A stretch of 64,000 nt of DNA from Cylicocyclus nassatus (lineage: Eukaryota; Nematoda; Chromadorea; Rhabditida; Strongylidae), in the NCBI GenBank assembly GCA_958299035.1, contig CATQJL010000223.1, positions 2,350,359 to 2,414,358 on the forward strand, written 5' to 3'. The notes under the pieces are model-generated. The model was not told the origin of the DNA. It ran no database searches and worked only from the letters and a program-made list of their open reading frames with translations. This document shows, piece by piece, positions 34,206-47,278 of this stretch. Made by a program: the position numbers and the translations under genes. Position 1 is the stretch's first letter; every line of letters starts with the position of its first letter.

Positions 34206-34430
34206 TCGCACATTTGGATCTATGTACCACTATATTGAGTTCGGAATCTCACAATCCCTAAATTTGCCTGATCGCTACCTTCAAAAAAGCAGGAAGTCAC
34301 GGCGAAAACTGCGGTACAGATGTGAAAGAGACTGAAGCAAAGCAGCAGCTAAACTTTTCTCATGACTTCCTGATTCAACAAACTCAAACTGCACTGTGTG
34401 AAAACATGCGTGTGCTTTGCATGCCAAGAG
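34206..34430. repeat. Dispersed repeat, copy B (partner 3666-3900)
   Basis: Matches 3666-3900 in order: AATTTGCCTGATCGCTA, CTTCAAAAAAGCAG, then AACTCAAACTGCACTGTG and TGAAAACATGCG. Confidence 0.6.
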
Positions 34431-36519
34431 ATCAGTATTTGATGTCACTATTCCGCAATAGTCACGGCCTTATCCACCAACTTTGATTTTGTCGAACCTT
34501 TCAACTCAGACGACCAGCGTTTATCACGGCGCAAAGGAAACATATAACGACTGAGGATATGAAAGTGAGTAGACAGCAGAACAAACAGAAGAAAAAAACG
34601 AGAGAGCACGAGAATATAATTTTCAGAGAAAATCAAAGTTAGCTGCATTTATGCAGTAATGAACTGAAGAAGTCACAGAGATGGGGATGACGTTCAGAAA
34701 AAAGTATGAGCTGATAAAAATGGAAAAAATCTTAGACAGGAACATCACAGAAACATGCAACTTTTTTAAAGACTTGAGTCAATGTTCAAATTTTTATATG
34801 CAGAAGAGGTGTTACTGAGACTAATGGAAACTGGACGAGTTTCGCAGTACTATGTAGTCATTATCAATTTTGGAAGAGACTGTCAAAAAGGAAAAGAAAC
34901 AGTTCGAATGTCAATTTGACTGCTAAAATAGTGCATTATTTAGCTGTGATCAAACTACCTAATCTTCTATGTAAACAATCACTCTCAAACAACACGAACA
35001 CGCAACGATTTTACTGCAACCCAATTTGCGTACTGTCGTTGCGAATTTAATAACTAATACTGTCTAAATTCATAACTTTACTCTGGAAATCAGGAAACAG
35101 AGGAGAAGTCAGTAGTTCGGTGAGAGCGTTTGTAGGAAAGTTTTTTTTTGGAAAAAGGAGATTTTTTTCTATCGTCTTTAAGAGAATGCCTACATAATAA
35201 ATTCATTTGATAAAGTATTAAACGTATGTAGTAGCGGTGTGATTTAGAAAGTATAATAAGAGCTGTGGGAAAGTAGAGTGATAAATAATGCACCTCAGAA
35301 GTTATTGTAATTTTTTATACACTACCGACGTATCATAAGTTTCACTCCACTTATTGGCTCAATTCATTCTTTCGACAGTGAGTTGATGAAGTCAACACTT
35401 TCGTGAACATTTGTTCTACGTTTGGAATAGTATTCATATAAATCACTTCAAAAGCTAAAGAATACTTTGTTTTCTCTAAAGTAGCGAATGCGATAGCAGT
35501 TTTGATCACTGGTAGTAAATAAGTGTACATCAAAGTACTGAATTCTCGATTCATGACAAAACTAGTAAATTAAGCGATTGTGTAGTGTTTAGTTCGCCTC
35601 TAGCCAGCAGTACAGAAAAAATTTCATGTAATATAATGCTATCAAGCCAAGTACCAGGTTCTTAAGATAATCGCTCCAAACTTCTGTGTGGCTTTAACTC
35701 TCATATATTTTGCCTGAGAAAGCGTTCAGCCGATATGTATAAACTAAACAGTAAACTGTAACAGTAACGAAAGCAAACTCAAAATTGCAGTTTTGGGTAA
35801 TTTGTTAGAAGACATAAAGAGGGAATCAGCCTCGTGGGTTAGTTGAATTCGTTTCAGGTTTGCTCTTTAGTTGAAGTAATCTGGGGTGATCAGCTGAGAA
35901 ACTCTAAAAGCATTATCAGAACGAATCCTTGGCCTTGTTCATGTCCAAATGATGTGTGCCTGAGATTTGCGGAAATCCGATGTCAAGAAGTTCTGCAAGC
36001 AGAAATGAGGTAATATACAAGTTGGGGCAAAAATCTGGGAGCAGACTTTGCAGTGTTGTATCACGAAAATACTAATGATTTTAATTCTAAATTTGTGCCA
36101 TCTAATACTGCGATCATCCCCTGCAAACACTTTTACATAGCTTAAAATGCTTGCCATATGTAATTGTAAGAATTGGTTTTTTAAGCAAGTGCTTCTGCAG
36201 AGCGAAAAATCAAACTTTTTAATATTCACAATTTATTCGTATCTAAAGATACTGTGAACATTCTACAACAATTTGATGCAAACGATGTAGAGGAGGCTTA
36301 TCACACCGTGGCTTGCGTTTACCAGAAACTTTTTTTTTTTGAAAACGCAAAATAAAAATTTGCGAATATTACCTGAGTGTCAGTGGCCCTTCGTCTCTAA
36401 ATTAAACTTCCGAAACTGTAAGAACGCAGCAGGTACCAGTATTGGGCTATGCTCTTTACATGAGTCTTCTACAAGCATTCATTTGAATTTGATCGATAGA
36501 GCAACTTCAATTCTTTTTA
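34431..36519. other. Intergenic, nothing recognised
   Basis: A+T-rich; no splice-consistent gene, no element ends. Several minus ORFs (34448, 35090, 35351, 35939) lack support. Confidence 0.3.
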
Positions 36520-36828
36520 GGGCCGCATGCAATAACATTCCCGCCGGAGAGAAGATCGCAGTTTGAAAGAAAGCTTCATATCCTGAAGCCCAGATATCTG
36601 GATTTAAGCTGTCTACCTGTATTCCCACCATTCTTTACTATGAACATCTTACGGGAGCAAGAAGTTGTACAAGCCGCATTTTCCAGCTTTTTCTATGATT
36701 CCCTGATGATCCCCCGGCTGCCGACCGTCATTTCTTTAAAGTCATTCTTCCTTTTTCAGAATTAATGAAAACATTCCAAAGCCGTACCGATTATCTAATC
36801 CAATAGTGCTAAGCATGTTGGTGATATG
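36520..36828 (+). repeat. Dispersed repeat, copy B (partner 30025-30345)
   Basis: About 300 bp matching the 30.0 kb copy, including TACAAGCCGCATTTTCCAGC and TCCCCCGGCTGCCGACCG, with small indels. Confidence 0.8.
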
Positions 36829-37034
36829 AACAGATGGGCCCATAGTAATCTACCCTACCTGGTGGCATCATAGATGCCGGCAAGTTGGCACACATCGCGG
36901 AAAGATGCCAACTCCGCCGGCAGCTCGCGGAGTGATTATAGGTTTTAATAATCTTATGTGACCTTAGCACGCAATCATTTCGCAGATTAAATTTTGACGA
37001 CGCATACAGCCGCAAAATTGCAAACTCGCCCGCG

Positions 37035-37115
37035 ATCGAACCTATGTGCGTTAACTTGAAGTGCCACCACGTTAACCATTCGACCATTCGGTTAGCTATC
37101 GCCGTTTGCACCAGC
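37035..37115 (-). mobile_element. tRNA-derived (SINE-like) segment
   Basis: On the minus strand TGGTCGAATGGTTAACG resembles an A box with D-arm, and GGTTCGATCGC a B box about 35 nt later. The flanking stems do not make a clean cloverleaf, so a SINE head or tRNA pseudogene is favoured. Confidence 0.45.
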
Positions 37116-37439
37116 AATAGGAGGAACGCGCTGGTAAATGGCTGCCTGTAAGAGGGATCGATACATTGCGTGAGAGACTTTGACCTAAAAGAACAGCTGA
37201 TTGATATGAGCGAGAGAGGGGCGAAATCGGTGCAAACGAGATTTATAAGGGATTGCCAAAAAAGATGGTGTTCTTTATGATTCTAACGCATTGCTGGATT
37301 TTCTCTCTGTAAGAAATTTGTCGCTTCAAAAAAGAAAAACTCATATAATGAGAAAAATGATAGTTTTTGATGAAAAGTAGAATTTTTGATTTTTTCACCT
37401 AACGTAAATTGTGTGATATCGCCGCAAATCGCAAACTCG

Positions 37440-37665
37440 CAGACGCCGTCGGCAAAGGTGCCACCACCTCGACGTGGTAGGGGCACGGCGAGGTGCCGGC
37501 AGCTCCCTCTCTCAAAAGAGCACGCTATTTCCCGTGCTCTCTGACCTGCCGGCAGCTGCCATCTTGCGGATTTCGACGAGCTGCCGGCAGCTGCCATCTC
37601 GCGGATTCCGGCAACCTGCCGACAGGTTCCGGCAACTGACATCGCGAAGTTGCCGGCAGCTCCTC
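37440..37665. repeat. GC-rich GCCGGCAGCTGCC repeat cluster
   Basis: GCTGCCGGCAGCTGCCATCT recurs near 37540 and 37580, with shorter GCCGGCAGCTC and CTGCCGACAGGTTCCGGC copies around it, and a GTGCCGGCAGCTCC start. Related GC-rich palindromes occur at 30440-30480 and 36860-36935. The 168-codon minus ORF across it is a by-product. Confidence 0.6.
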
Positions 37666-37789
37666 CTGGAATTCCAGATATTTTACTAAAGGAGGAGTTC
37701 TGGAGCCGCAGATTTTTGTGAAGTTTTCTACAGAGTCGAGGAGGCATCTTTATCGAGAAAATTTTTTGGAAAATAGAAGGGTCTGCCAA

Positions 37790-39480
37790 TCATTTCAGTG
37801 CGAGTTAGAAGGGAAAATATAGCTTGATTACTTGTCAACGTTAGAGTTCTTCGTACGTTGTTTTTAAGTATTTCGCTATTAAAAAAAGTGTCTTTCTCTG
37901 TTATTTATCCGAACAATGTCCCCGTGAAGCCACCAGAATAAGCTAAGAAAGCATAGTTAGAAGTTAGAGTGGCCAATCACAAGCTGTTACTATTGGTGCA
38001 AGCATGAAATCTTGATTTGGAATCTTCCTTCAATATCTGTGTACGTCTTTGTGGACGAAGTTGTAAACCATTATATTGCAATAATGTTTGCAAACTAGGG
38101 ATTCGATCATGCATAGCCATACTCGGCTTGATGCTGATCTAGGGTCTCAAATATATTTCGACAATTTCTCCAAAGTCGCGATACGCAATCTGGTTTGCCA
38201 GATTTCCGAAAATCTACCGTGTATGGAATTCGAGTGCGTAGGCACATAGCTTTTGTAATCTTATGTGTACATGCAAAATCTTGCGGGGTATGAGTATGCG
38301 CCTACGAAACATTGTGAACAATTGTAGCAAAGAAATCGCGCGGCGACGAGGTATGACCGAATCCTAAGCATGCAGTTGAAAATAAGTCTAAGTTATTATA
38401 CATTAAATAACTCATACCTGAAGGTAAGCCAAAAAGGAATAACGTGCCTAATTTCGTTTGCATAGGTTGGTGCAAAAGTAATGTGCGTTTTGCGAGTTCT
38501 CAGTGCTAAGTTTTTTGAAGAACTTACATTCTCAATGCGACAGAGACCCTCAGAGGCAGCAAAATTTTCGCAATACAGCACACATCCAACTACACTCACA
38601 TCACAAACCGACAGTAAAATATGGATCGAAAAACAAAAAAAATTTTCTGAAACCTCGTTTTTAACTGATCATAGCTCCCCACTTTGTCAGTATAAATGGA
38701 GGGTAGGCTATCTTGTAGCCGCAAGTCAGTAGTATAAAAAAAAGAAAAGGGTTTGAACAAGAAGCATTGTGAATAGAAAGAAAACTAATTTCAAAATTGT
38801 TCGTTTTCTCAATTATTTCGTGGGCCTCGAAATCGCAAAATATAAAGCTTTTCAAATTTTCTACGTACTGAACGACTAAATGTTTTCGCAAAAACTGTCA
38901 ACAGGAGGCCCACCCTTACGCTTACAGAAATGAGCGAAGGGCGGCGATTGCCTTCTTCAAAGGATATTTATGGGACAAGAATGATCAAAAAACCACCTAT
39001 GTTTTTTTTCAAGAAGAAAGTTTATAAGAAAAATTGCTCTGAGGCATGTTGCGAAAACGCGCATTACCTTTGCACCAACCATTTACCATTTTGCAGTACA
39101 GCTGCTATTAACTTTGTCTACAAAGGCTTTCAGCAGATACGGGAGACAAATTCAAAATCAGCATTCCATGCTGCATTTAATGGTAGGCATGTTTGCATCT
39201 TGGAGAACGCTGTTGTGCAGATGTAGTCCTTTTCTTGGCAATGTCTACCACAGCAATGTCGTCACATTCTGCTTTACAACAAAAATTCTATGCATTGGAA
39301 AATCTCGATTGTTATAAAGATCCACGTGTCCACTCGACGCGTTTACCACACCAAACAACCCTTATGTCAGGCACGCAATTAGATTATGTAACTTCATAAA
39401 TATAGCACGAAGACAAAGAAAAGATACTACTACAAGGCTGTTACATTTTCACCCTTGCGTTTTTCCCGTTTTTGCAGGAC
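37790..39480. other. Intergenic, nothing firm
   Basis: Holds one recurrent module at about 39105-39180. ORFs at 38396, 38481 and 38930 lack supporting context. Confidence 0.3.
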
Positions 39481-39594
39481 TCGCGTTCTTAGGTTTGAGT
39501 GACCTGAATGACGCGTCGGGGTGCTCTTCTCCCGGTTGTCGCAAGGTCTTCATGAGAAGGAGCCGCCTGGCCAGTATTAGAGGAAGTGGTTTCA

Positions 39595-39680
39595 GTGCGC
39601 CGCGCGGTGGTATCAAACCAGTGGCCGCCCGAGCCGAGGATGGAGGCAAAGCGCTAGCCATCGGTTATCGCTGCTTTTAC
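39595..39680 (-). mobile_element. tRNA-derived (SINE-like) segment
   Basis: On the minus strand CCGATGGCTAGCGC resembles the D-arm/A box (compare CAGTGGTTAGAGC), and TGGTTTGATACC the B box, about 45 nt apart. GC-rich flanks extend to about 39490. No full cloverleaf. Confidence 0.4.
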
Positions 39681-40120
39681 TTCAAGCTACTACTAACATA
39701 GTGAATACAGGTGATCATCACGTCGTCTCTGACGGCATTCTGCAGACCTCGCTCCATACCGTGCTCGTTCGCCATCAAAATTGGCCAGAAGCCGCCAAGT
39801 CTGGATGAAATATGAGATGCAACCCCTAACACTGCTCCTGCGGTTGTTCGTTAACTTCACAAACCAATCTCGCTAGTGCGCGTTTGATCCAAAACCTTTA
39901 CGTTGTTAAAAGCTCGTATGCAAAAAATTTTTGCGTTGGGTGCTGAAACAACAAGCAAAAAGTGTGAAATCTACAGGCTCGGCAGCCATAAGTCCCTAAG
40001 GACTATGAGTGTTGTCGAGTTTGCCAAATTGTAGGCATTGCTGGTTTTAAAGATGTTGCCGGAGTTGCCGTGTTGGTTCGTCTGGTTTTGGTAGGGGTTG
40101 CCGGCATTGCCAGACTAGCA

Positions 40121-40145
40121 AGCACCGCTCGCATGAAGCGGTGCT
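40121..40145. repeat. Perfect 9-bp-arm hairpin
   Basis: AGCACCGCT (40121-40129) and AGCGGTGCT (40137-40145) pair around a 7-nt loop, next to several TTGCCGG repeats (40060-40110). Confidence 0.8.
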
Positions 40146-40512
40146 GACATCTTGAAATTCTAATTGCATTTTGTGCAATTTCACTATACTCTCGCAAGTA
40201 ATCTCATCCTTTTTGTCATTCCTACCTCCATTACCATGCTGCTGTCCTTTCAATACTTAAAGCACTTTCAAATGTTTTTTCTTAATACATTGCTCCAACG
40301 AGTCCTACTGCTATAATCAAAATTGTCGTCATACTACCTCCCGTTTAGATTCGTTTATTTAGTGTACGACCATATTCGCTGATCTTGCATTGTCCTGCTC
40401 ATAAGCGTTATAATAAATATAAGGATTTTTTATTACATTTGTGTCATTTTTATTGTTTAAATAAAGTGAGTAAACCTAGGCACATGAAGTGACTGTATCA
40501 CTGATTAAAGTA

Positions 40513-40733
40513 CCCTAAAATCTTGCCAATAAGTCCGGCCTTATCTATTTTTTGACACAAAAAATTGATAAAAAAATCGGCCTCTGCGCTGCCAGAAGTC
40601 TAGCAGATCTGCTGCGGTCTGATGGGAGAATTCTTCTGCTAGACTTCTGGCAGCGCAGAGGGCGATTTTTTTTTATCAATTTTTCGTGTCAAAAGATGCA
40701 GATAAGGCCGGGCTTATTGGCGGGATTTTAGGG
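40513..40733. mobile_element. Palindromic MITE, TA|CCCTAAAAT family
   Basis: Almost the whole element is a hairpin. CCCTAAAATCTTGCCAATAA and the following blocks, including CTCTGCGCTGCCAGAAGTC, are mirrored across about 95-bp arms, with TA on both sides. The loop near 40620 is short. It shares the TA|CCCTA terminus with the elements at 28215 and 51463. Confidence 0.88.
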
Positions 40734-41139
40734 TACTCATCTTTTTTTTTACAAAATTGAACTTGGATAATGCTCTGGAGTATCCGATCAAAACTTAAAT
40801 CAGTATTGGCTATTAAACCGCACCTTCTCTTTTTCAGCTAAAAAATTACTCAAGTCCAGATCCGGCACTGACGGAAACTACTTGCGAAAGACATGACAAC
40901 GATTGCGTTTGCAGCACATCATAGTGTGAATCCTTCCAAAATCAAACGATTCGTTATCTTGATCACTACGCCTTTCCTGCCATGTATGGATGTAAGAAGC
41001 TTAAAAAGCAATATATGCAAACGGTTTTGCCTGAACATTTTTTCTTGGCTTTCCTCAGTTGTATAATTGCTTACAAGGGAATGACCTGAAGTAGAAGAGG
41101 CCAGTCCGAACAAGCCGCATACCATTCGATGCAGCATAG

Positions 41140-41205
41140 TTTGCTGATTTTAAATCTGTCTTCCACATCTGCAGAACACCTTTGTAGACAAAGTTATAAG
41201 AAGCT
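41140..41205 (-). repeat. Copy of the recurrent module
   Basis: GCTGATTTTAAATCTGTC with CTGCAGAACACCTTTGTAG and AAAGTTATAAG matches the module consensus. No surrounding element defined. Confidence 0.55.
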
Positions 41206-41209
41206 TCAC

Positions 41210-42545
41210 TGCGAAAAAACTGCGCACAAAAATTGCAAGATTACACACAATATTACCCTCATGGCTCACTTTTAATACGGGCCATATGAACTGACCTAGT
41301 TGCATGTTAGGGTCCAGCACTGAGCCGAGAATGGCTAAAGTGTGCCCTTTACGCGCACGATTTCTTAACAAGATTAAGATACTTGAGATTAAGATACTAC
41401 TCATTGCTCCCGCGCACCTGGGAGCACCCTAATGTTGCGCAGGAGCAAACATAGCTATAATTACTGCTTTTATCACACATTTCGAAAATTTTATTTAAAA
41501 AATCTATCCTTTTTTCGTCCCTTCTTTGCTATGGCTTGATGACACAAAATAGCTTCTTTTCACCCTCCGATGTTTTATCTCTTTTGTCTGACTTTTCTTC
41601 ACTTCCGTCCACTCATTCTTCGCTGTGGCCGTACTTCTGCAAACATCACAAAAAGTATTTCGTATTTTTCTGCGATATGTATCAAGGAAGACTTCATTTC
41701 TAGAATTCGCAAACGCCACGTTGTGCTGGGCCCTGAGCCGATGCCATGTAAAAACGGTATACTGTTATTTGGACCTGTACTTAGAATAACGCTACGGAGA
41801 AGCTCAAGAGTGATAAATCATGGAGGCAGAAGATCTGGTTTGAACCACTTGTAAGCAGCGTTCAAAAGTCATTCGTTGTATTTCGAGGTTGCTTTTTCTG
41901 ATGCAATTAAACTGTACTGGAAGGACTAGAAATGTAAGTATAAAGGGTTGAAAACACGATAGTTTAAGTTTTGGGCCTGCTATTCCTCACTCGAGTGGAA
42001 ACCAAGTTTGAATAAAAGTACTGGCTGGGGCACAAAATGCCTTCAGATGCCTAACGTAGACGCTAAGGAGAGGTCAAAAAACAAAATTATCTTTAAGCTT
42101 ATAAAATGAAATTTTGAGCATGTTTAGCACTTATGAGTAGTTTGTTTGGGGGGCGTACAGTATTTTATCCATACACGTCGCAAATTTTTCAAGATGTTTT
42201 TCAAGCGTTCAAACCCATTAAAAAGGCAGCATAATATAGTTGTCGAAAATAGAATTTTCGCTTCCTCGGATTTGCCGATTTATAGTCGATCTATTGATAC
42301 AGCTTCTCAAGATTTGAGAAAATAATGAAGGCAACTGGTAGAGCAGACTTAGAGCTTTCGAATGCACACAAATTTTTTATCAGATGCTTTGTAAAATATC
42401 GAGAAAATGTTGAAACAAAAAATGCGAAAGAACTTATTACACAACCTAATACAAACTGAAACCGGGCACATGCAAGATAGCATTAAATTTGTTGCAACAA
42501 CAGAAAGTCTAGATCTGAGAGGAGAATGCTAATATTCCATTCCAA
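41210..42545. other. Intergenic, nothing recognised
   Basis: No supported gene; a B-box-like GGTTTGAACC at 41836 has no A box partner I trust. Confidence 0.3.
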
Positions 42546-42552
42546 AAATATA

Positions 42553-43562
42553 TTAGGTCGTTCCGAAAGTAATGTCGCTTTTTTCAAGTGAACGCTACAA
42601 TTCGTGGAAGCAAGATTTTTAAGAGATCTTGATAGCATTCGATGCAGCATCTCATCCTCTTTTCAATGGTTGTAATATGACTGCATAATATTTAATGAGT
42701 TCCCGAAAATTTACCAAGATCTTCGACTCATGTTTTTTTTGCCATAGTCAAGTTCGGCTATTTTTCTAAATTTTTGTACCTATTCTCGGAAGAACTGTAA
42801 ATGACAGGTAGATAGACCAAGCCCTATAGAACACAGAGTAATGTTTTCTTTTCCTTAGCTTGCTTCTTAGAGTTTCTGGAATCAATTTTGCAATGCTATC
42901 AAATTCCATATATAGTCAACTCAAACCTCACAGAACAACAACCGGCAATCAACTCGGGTGTCATTCGATGCAGCTTCTTTTTCTCTTTCTACCGATTGTT
43001 TGTTTCCGATTCATCAAGTTTTCCGAGATCAAATCACCATAAATCAGATTTTTCAAGGCGCCCCAGGCTGTACCCGGAATTTTCGAAAGTTGCTAATCTG
43101 AAACGGTGAATGCTCATTTGGCTTGTAAAATTAGTGCAAAACCATAATCCATCTTTGTAAATTTCAAAAACCGTAGATTTATTGCTATTTGATGCATTTG
43201 TGTCTGAGACAAGCCTGCTAAAATTTGGTGGTTCCATCAAAAAATCTACACAAAAATTATGACGAGCTTTGGAAAGTAGAAAAAGTTGTGCTGCTTCCTG
43301 TAGGGTTAACTCTATCCATCCAATACTTGGACTCCTTCCGATAAAATTTAGAAAAACTGTGAAACTTGGCTTTCTCAAAAAGCATGGGTCGCAGATTTTG
43401 ATAATTTTTCGAAAGGTTATCAAATTTTCTGCAGTGATTATATAACCATTAGAAAGAGAATGAAATTCTGCATCAAATGCTGCCAGAATTTCTTGCACAT
43501 CTTTATTCTACGAGATGTGGCGTACGTTTGAAAAAAGCGACATTACTTTCGGAGCGACCTAA
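42553..43562. mobile_element. Mariner-like non-autonomous element, long diverged TIRs
   Basis: TTAGGTCGTTCCGAAAGT at the left and its mirror ACTTTCGGAGCGACCTAA at the right are flanked by TA, as in mariner. Beyond the first about 35 bp the arms stay recognisably complementary, with gaps, for about 250-300 bp (CATTCGATGCAGCAT / CATTTGATGCAGAAT). The 154-codon minus-strand ORF (43034-43498) shows no transposase motif and runs into the right arm, so it is not called as a gene. Confidence 0.8.
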
Positions 43563-43564
43563 TA

Positions 43565-45435
43565 GATGCATGTAAGCAGCATGTTTAAAAATAACAAAAA
43601 GGTGTGGACGTTGAAGCAGAATTGAAGCAAAGTAATATATTCGGGCGTCCCATGATTTTTTACCGTTTTTCTTATAGCCATCGTCTCTTTGTATTTTTCT
43701 GTCACTTGAAGTGCTTCAGCAGGCTCTACAAGATGGTTATAGAATCCGCTTTAATTGCGCTTTTCACCGGAAGTTTTGAGCTGAAATCTGATAACAGTCG
43801 AAAACGAATTTTCCTTCAAAAATCATATCTCCTCCCGAAAAATGTTTCAAATATTTTCCATTTATCCTAGCTTATGCTTGACACATCGCATCAACTGTTC
43901 TAATTCTGTATTATTGCCATGGCTAGAAATAAAGAAAAAATGGGGTAAGATGGCAAACTCCGCCCCTAGACATCCCAAGCTCCTCCCACGCACGTGATCA
44001 TATAGCTCATACATACAGAAATACGACAATGTATTTGCTTTAGAGGTGTCCCAGTTTTCGAGATTTGCCCATGTTTAGGGTAAAAACGGTGAAAAATTAT
44101 GGGACACCCTAATATTATTTCGGTCCGAATGTTTTGTCAGTTTTTGAAAATAACCCGCAAATCCCGTACAGTAAAGATAAGCAAACATTGCAATTTTTGC
44201 AGCTCTGTGGCTTGTATTTCAAAAGTTTTAGAATGTAATTTTTAAAGTGACCAGATTTTAAACTCGGCCTATTACCTCGTAGAACAAATGGTAAACAGTT
44301 CAGCTACCGTTCGGCGCAAGTTTTTCTCCTTTATTAACGGTTTCTTTTCTTTACGAGATACGCGAGATTTGAGCTGAGAATCGCAATTTTCTCAATTTCA
44401 CGAGTACGGACGCACCTTATGTTTCAAAATCTTCATATTTTGAAGCGAAAATCGCGCATTTACTTTGTGTTTGAATCTTTTGTAAATGTAAGCCATTGTC
44501 TGATTTTGTTGTATGCAAAGTTATGAGCAAACTCCACAATGCAGATTGTGCATACATACAGCAGCACACATCTATGGCTTAAAGCACATAAAATTTCCTG
44601 CTATATAATAGGTACAGGGTATGCAGAAGCTTACAGTCAAACAGCATTTTACTTATCGTAACTCCATTTCATTCCACAAAATTCCATTTTCTGTCACTCA
44701 ATGTGTAAGATTCACTCTGTTTTTTCTGATGCACTACAACGAATACTGTAGCTTTACGATAGTAAGAACCAAATAAGCATATTTCCATCGTAATATCGTC
44801 TTTGTATGCTATGCAGTGTTATCTGCTATACTATAAGCAAATTGAATAATCTGTTAACCTTTTATGTTAGATATAAAAAGCAGAAAAGAATTGTCTTCTT
44901 TCTAGTTACATTTGGTGCAATACAGCATATAAGGGTTCCAAAATCTCTAAGGCTTAGAAGGCATCTCTGAATTAGTTAGTGTTAACTTCAAAAAAGCTTA
45001 CATATGGGTGTCTTGTGCCACACTTCAAATAAATCACATTGTTTTCAGACCTTTTTTTTACTGAGTTAATTCTTCGATTGCAAAAAAGACTCACATAAAA
45101 AAACCCAAACTGCATTAATACGCATGTTACCTTCCCTTTCTAATGGAAGGTGCTAGAGTTTGTATCCCACTATCACTAACTCTTCTTGGCTTTGCGAATT
45201 TTCGTAATGATTCTCAAAATCAGCGATGAAATTGATTGTTTTCTATTACGTTGGAATGACCTGCAGTTTCCAGTACTTCAAAATTTTTTTGTTGACATTG
45301 AGGCTGCGCATGCATCGAAACCCAAAAGAATAACCTTTGAAAACGGTAAAGCTCTTTTATAGTGTCTGATTTTTTGCAGTGGAGTTCAGGGCTTACACCA
45401 CCTCTCTCAAGCTAAGAAAAACTTTTCAGCGCTTC
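43565..45435. other. Intergenic, nothing firm
   Basis: A solitary ATTATGGGACACCCTAAT (44096-44113) resembles a CAGGGTGTCCC-type MITE end; a partner GGTGTCCCAG lies at 44046. No gene. Confidence 0.35.
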
Positions 45436-45441
45436 ATTATA

Positions 45442-46121
45442 CAGGGTGTCCCAAAAAAATGTATCGAACGTTTGATCGTTAATATCTCTCTTCCCTAGAA
45501 GTCTTTTGTCTTGCTTCAGGTACCGTTTTGTAGAGCTGGCTTCAACTTAGATTTCCTTTATAGAACGAATCACCTATCTCTCTTCATTACTGTAGGATTA
45601 CGGTAGAAACTTGAAACATATGGGGTCAATGTGAAAAAAGCTGCCGTTTCAAAATTTTTCAAAAAAATGTGAAAATTTGTGTATTGGGGTTTTTATGGAC
45701 GCTGAGTTCGATACTCAACTAATCACAAGATTACGAAGCTTTCTAAACGGTGTAACCGCACTTTTTAGGAACATTGAAAAAATGGCCGTTACCTTTTACC
45801 TGGCATAACTCTTCAATCCAGCTTCATAATAAATTGGGAACTTTACAGTTATAATCAGCAACTCTAATTAGCCTAGTGTAAAAGTTTTCAGGCTGTTTTG
45901 TTTCCTTTCTGGGGCAAAATATGGCCTTTCATTGCTTAAAACCTTCTTTGAAGTTTCTACCGTAATCCTAAAGTAATGAAGAGAGATGAGTGATTTGTTT
46001 TATAATGCAAATCTAAGTTGTAGCCAGCTCTACAGATTGGTACCTAAAGCAAGGGAAAAGACTCATTTAGAAGAGAGATATTAACGATCAAACGTTCGTT
46101 ACATTTTTTTGGGACACCCTG
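45442..46121. mobile_element. Tc1/mariner-like MITE M1, CAGGGTGTCCC termini
   Basis: TA|CAGGGTGTCCCAAAAAAA at the left and TTTTTTTGGGACACCCTG|TA at the right. The arms are about 200 bp, with AACGTTTGATCGTTAATATC and AGTCTTTTGTCTTGC mirrored on the right. 680 bp in all, no transposase. Same family as M2 and M3. Confidence 0.9.
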
Positions 46122-46811
46122 TAGTTGGCCAATTTCAAGCTTTCCGAGACAATTTTACAGAATTGGTGGCTTTTGAAACTATATTAGAAAGAGCTTCAAT
46201 AAATTCCTTGATAAGTTTTGTCCTTTTCTGTTCTATTCGCTGTTGAATTTTTTCTGACACATAACTCTAGTTGTCTTTTTTTGTATCAAGCACTGTACCA
46301 AACTCATTTGCTATCTTCTGGAACATGTCAGAACTTGTATAGAATTTGAATCAACTTGTTAAACGCCACCTTTGCTTTTGACATCTCAAATTTCGCGCAG
46401 TCTTTTTTGCAAGGTACATCTAAACAATCCAATTGTTATCCATTCACTGCAGTGCTTGAGCGCGTGATGTTTTGGCTACAATGCTGCCATGGCACAAATC
46501 GTCAAAATGACAACTAGATCTATTTGTGGACGCTGCTATTGGACGGTGAAATTCTCGTCAGTGTAATCCAAAATGAGCAGATAAAGATTTATTGCCATTT
46601 CAAAGTTGTCGTTTAATAAAATTAGATCTTTTCATTGCTAAAGTACTTTCCCTCCACCCTGAATTTGTCTCGGTGCTTTGGGTGGTAGTACATTTAAAGT
46701 GCGAGCAGAGCAGTTCAATAAAGTGGAAGAACAATTCACAAGTATATTGTTATTGCTCGTGTTGACGCTACCAGGAAGCGGTTAAGTGCAACAAGCTGAA
46801 CACTGAAGAGT

Positions 46812-47175
46812 GCTCTCACAAGGGAAGTTGGTTTAGTCGAAGTGGTCTTTCTGAATGAGATAGCCATATTGAAGGGCATAAAACGCTGATCCCAAAACTG
46901 CCTCCCTTATCTGCAGAACGTTTGTGGACGAGGAATTATAAGCGTTTTTTTTTTTGAGCTAATGTGCATTTTGAAAAAATGAGTAGCTAAAATCTTGCTA
47001 GAATTAGATTAATGCAACCAAATGTGACATATTTTTTGTCTTAGAGTATTTTTTGAATAAAGTGATCTTATGATTATCACTTCTCTACTAAAGAGCTAGA
47101 GGAAGTATTAAAGCGGTTTTTATCTTATTTCCACGCTCGATTTTTGCTCTAATAAACGCTCACAACTTTTCTTCC
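46812..47175. repeat. MITE of the ACAAGGGAA family, partner of 20.8 kb copy
   Basis: Left end CTCTCACAAGGGAAGTTGG and TAGTCGAAGTGG as at 26.47 kb. It contains a reversed module (GCTGATCCCAAAACTGCC, 46890-46950) and, about 180 bp on, partial module sequence in forward sense. The right end is not clear and runs up to the next gene fragment. Confidence 0.6.
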
Positions 47176-47278
47176 ACAACTTGTTGATGACTTGTTTACA
47201 TTCGTAAACTTGTTGATGACTTAATTATATTTGTAAACATTTAGAATAATTTTTAAAATTTTTTAAAACTCAAATTAG

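Noticed and set aside
37283..37789. 168-codon minus ORF
   Set aside because: Produced by the GCCGGCAGC repeat cluster, which avoids stop codons.
41820..41850. tRNA-like B box (GGTTTGAACC)
   Set aside because: No A box at tRNA spacing and no stem pairing.
43034..43498. 154-codon minus-strand ORF as a mariner transposase
   Set aside because: No DD34D-type catalytic motifs, and it runs into the element's inverted-repeat arm.
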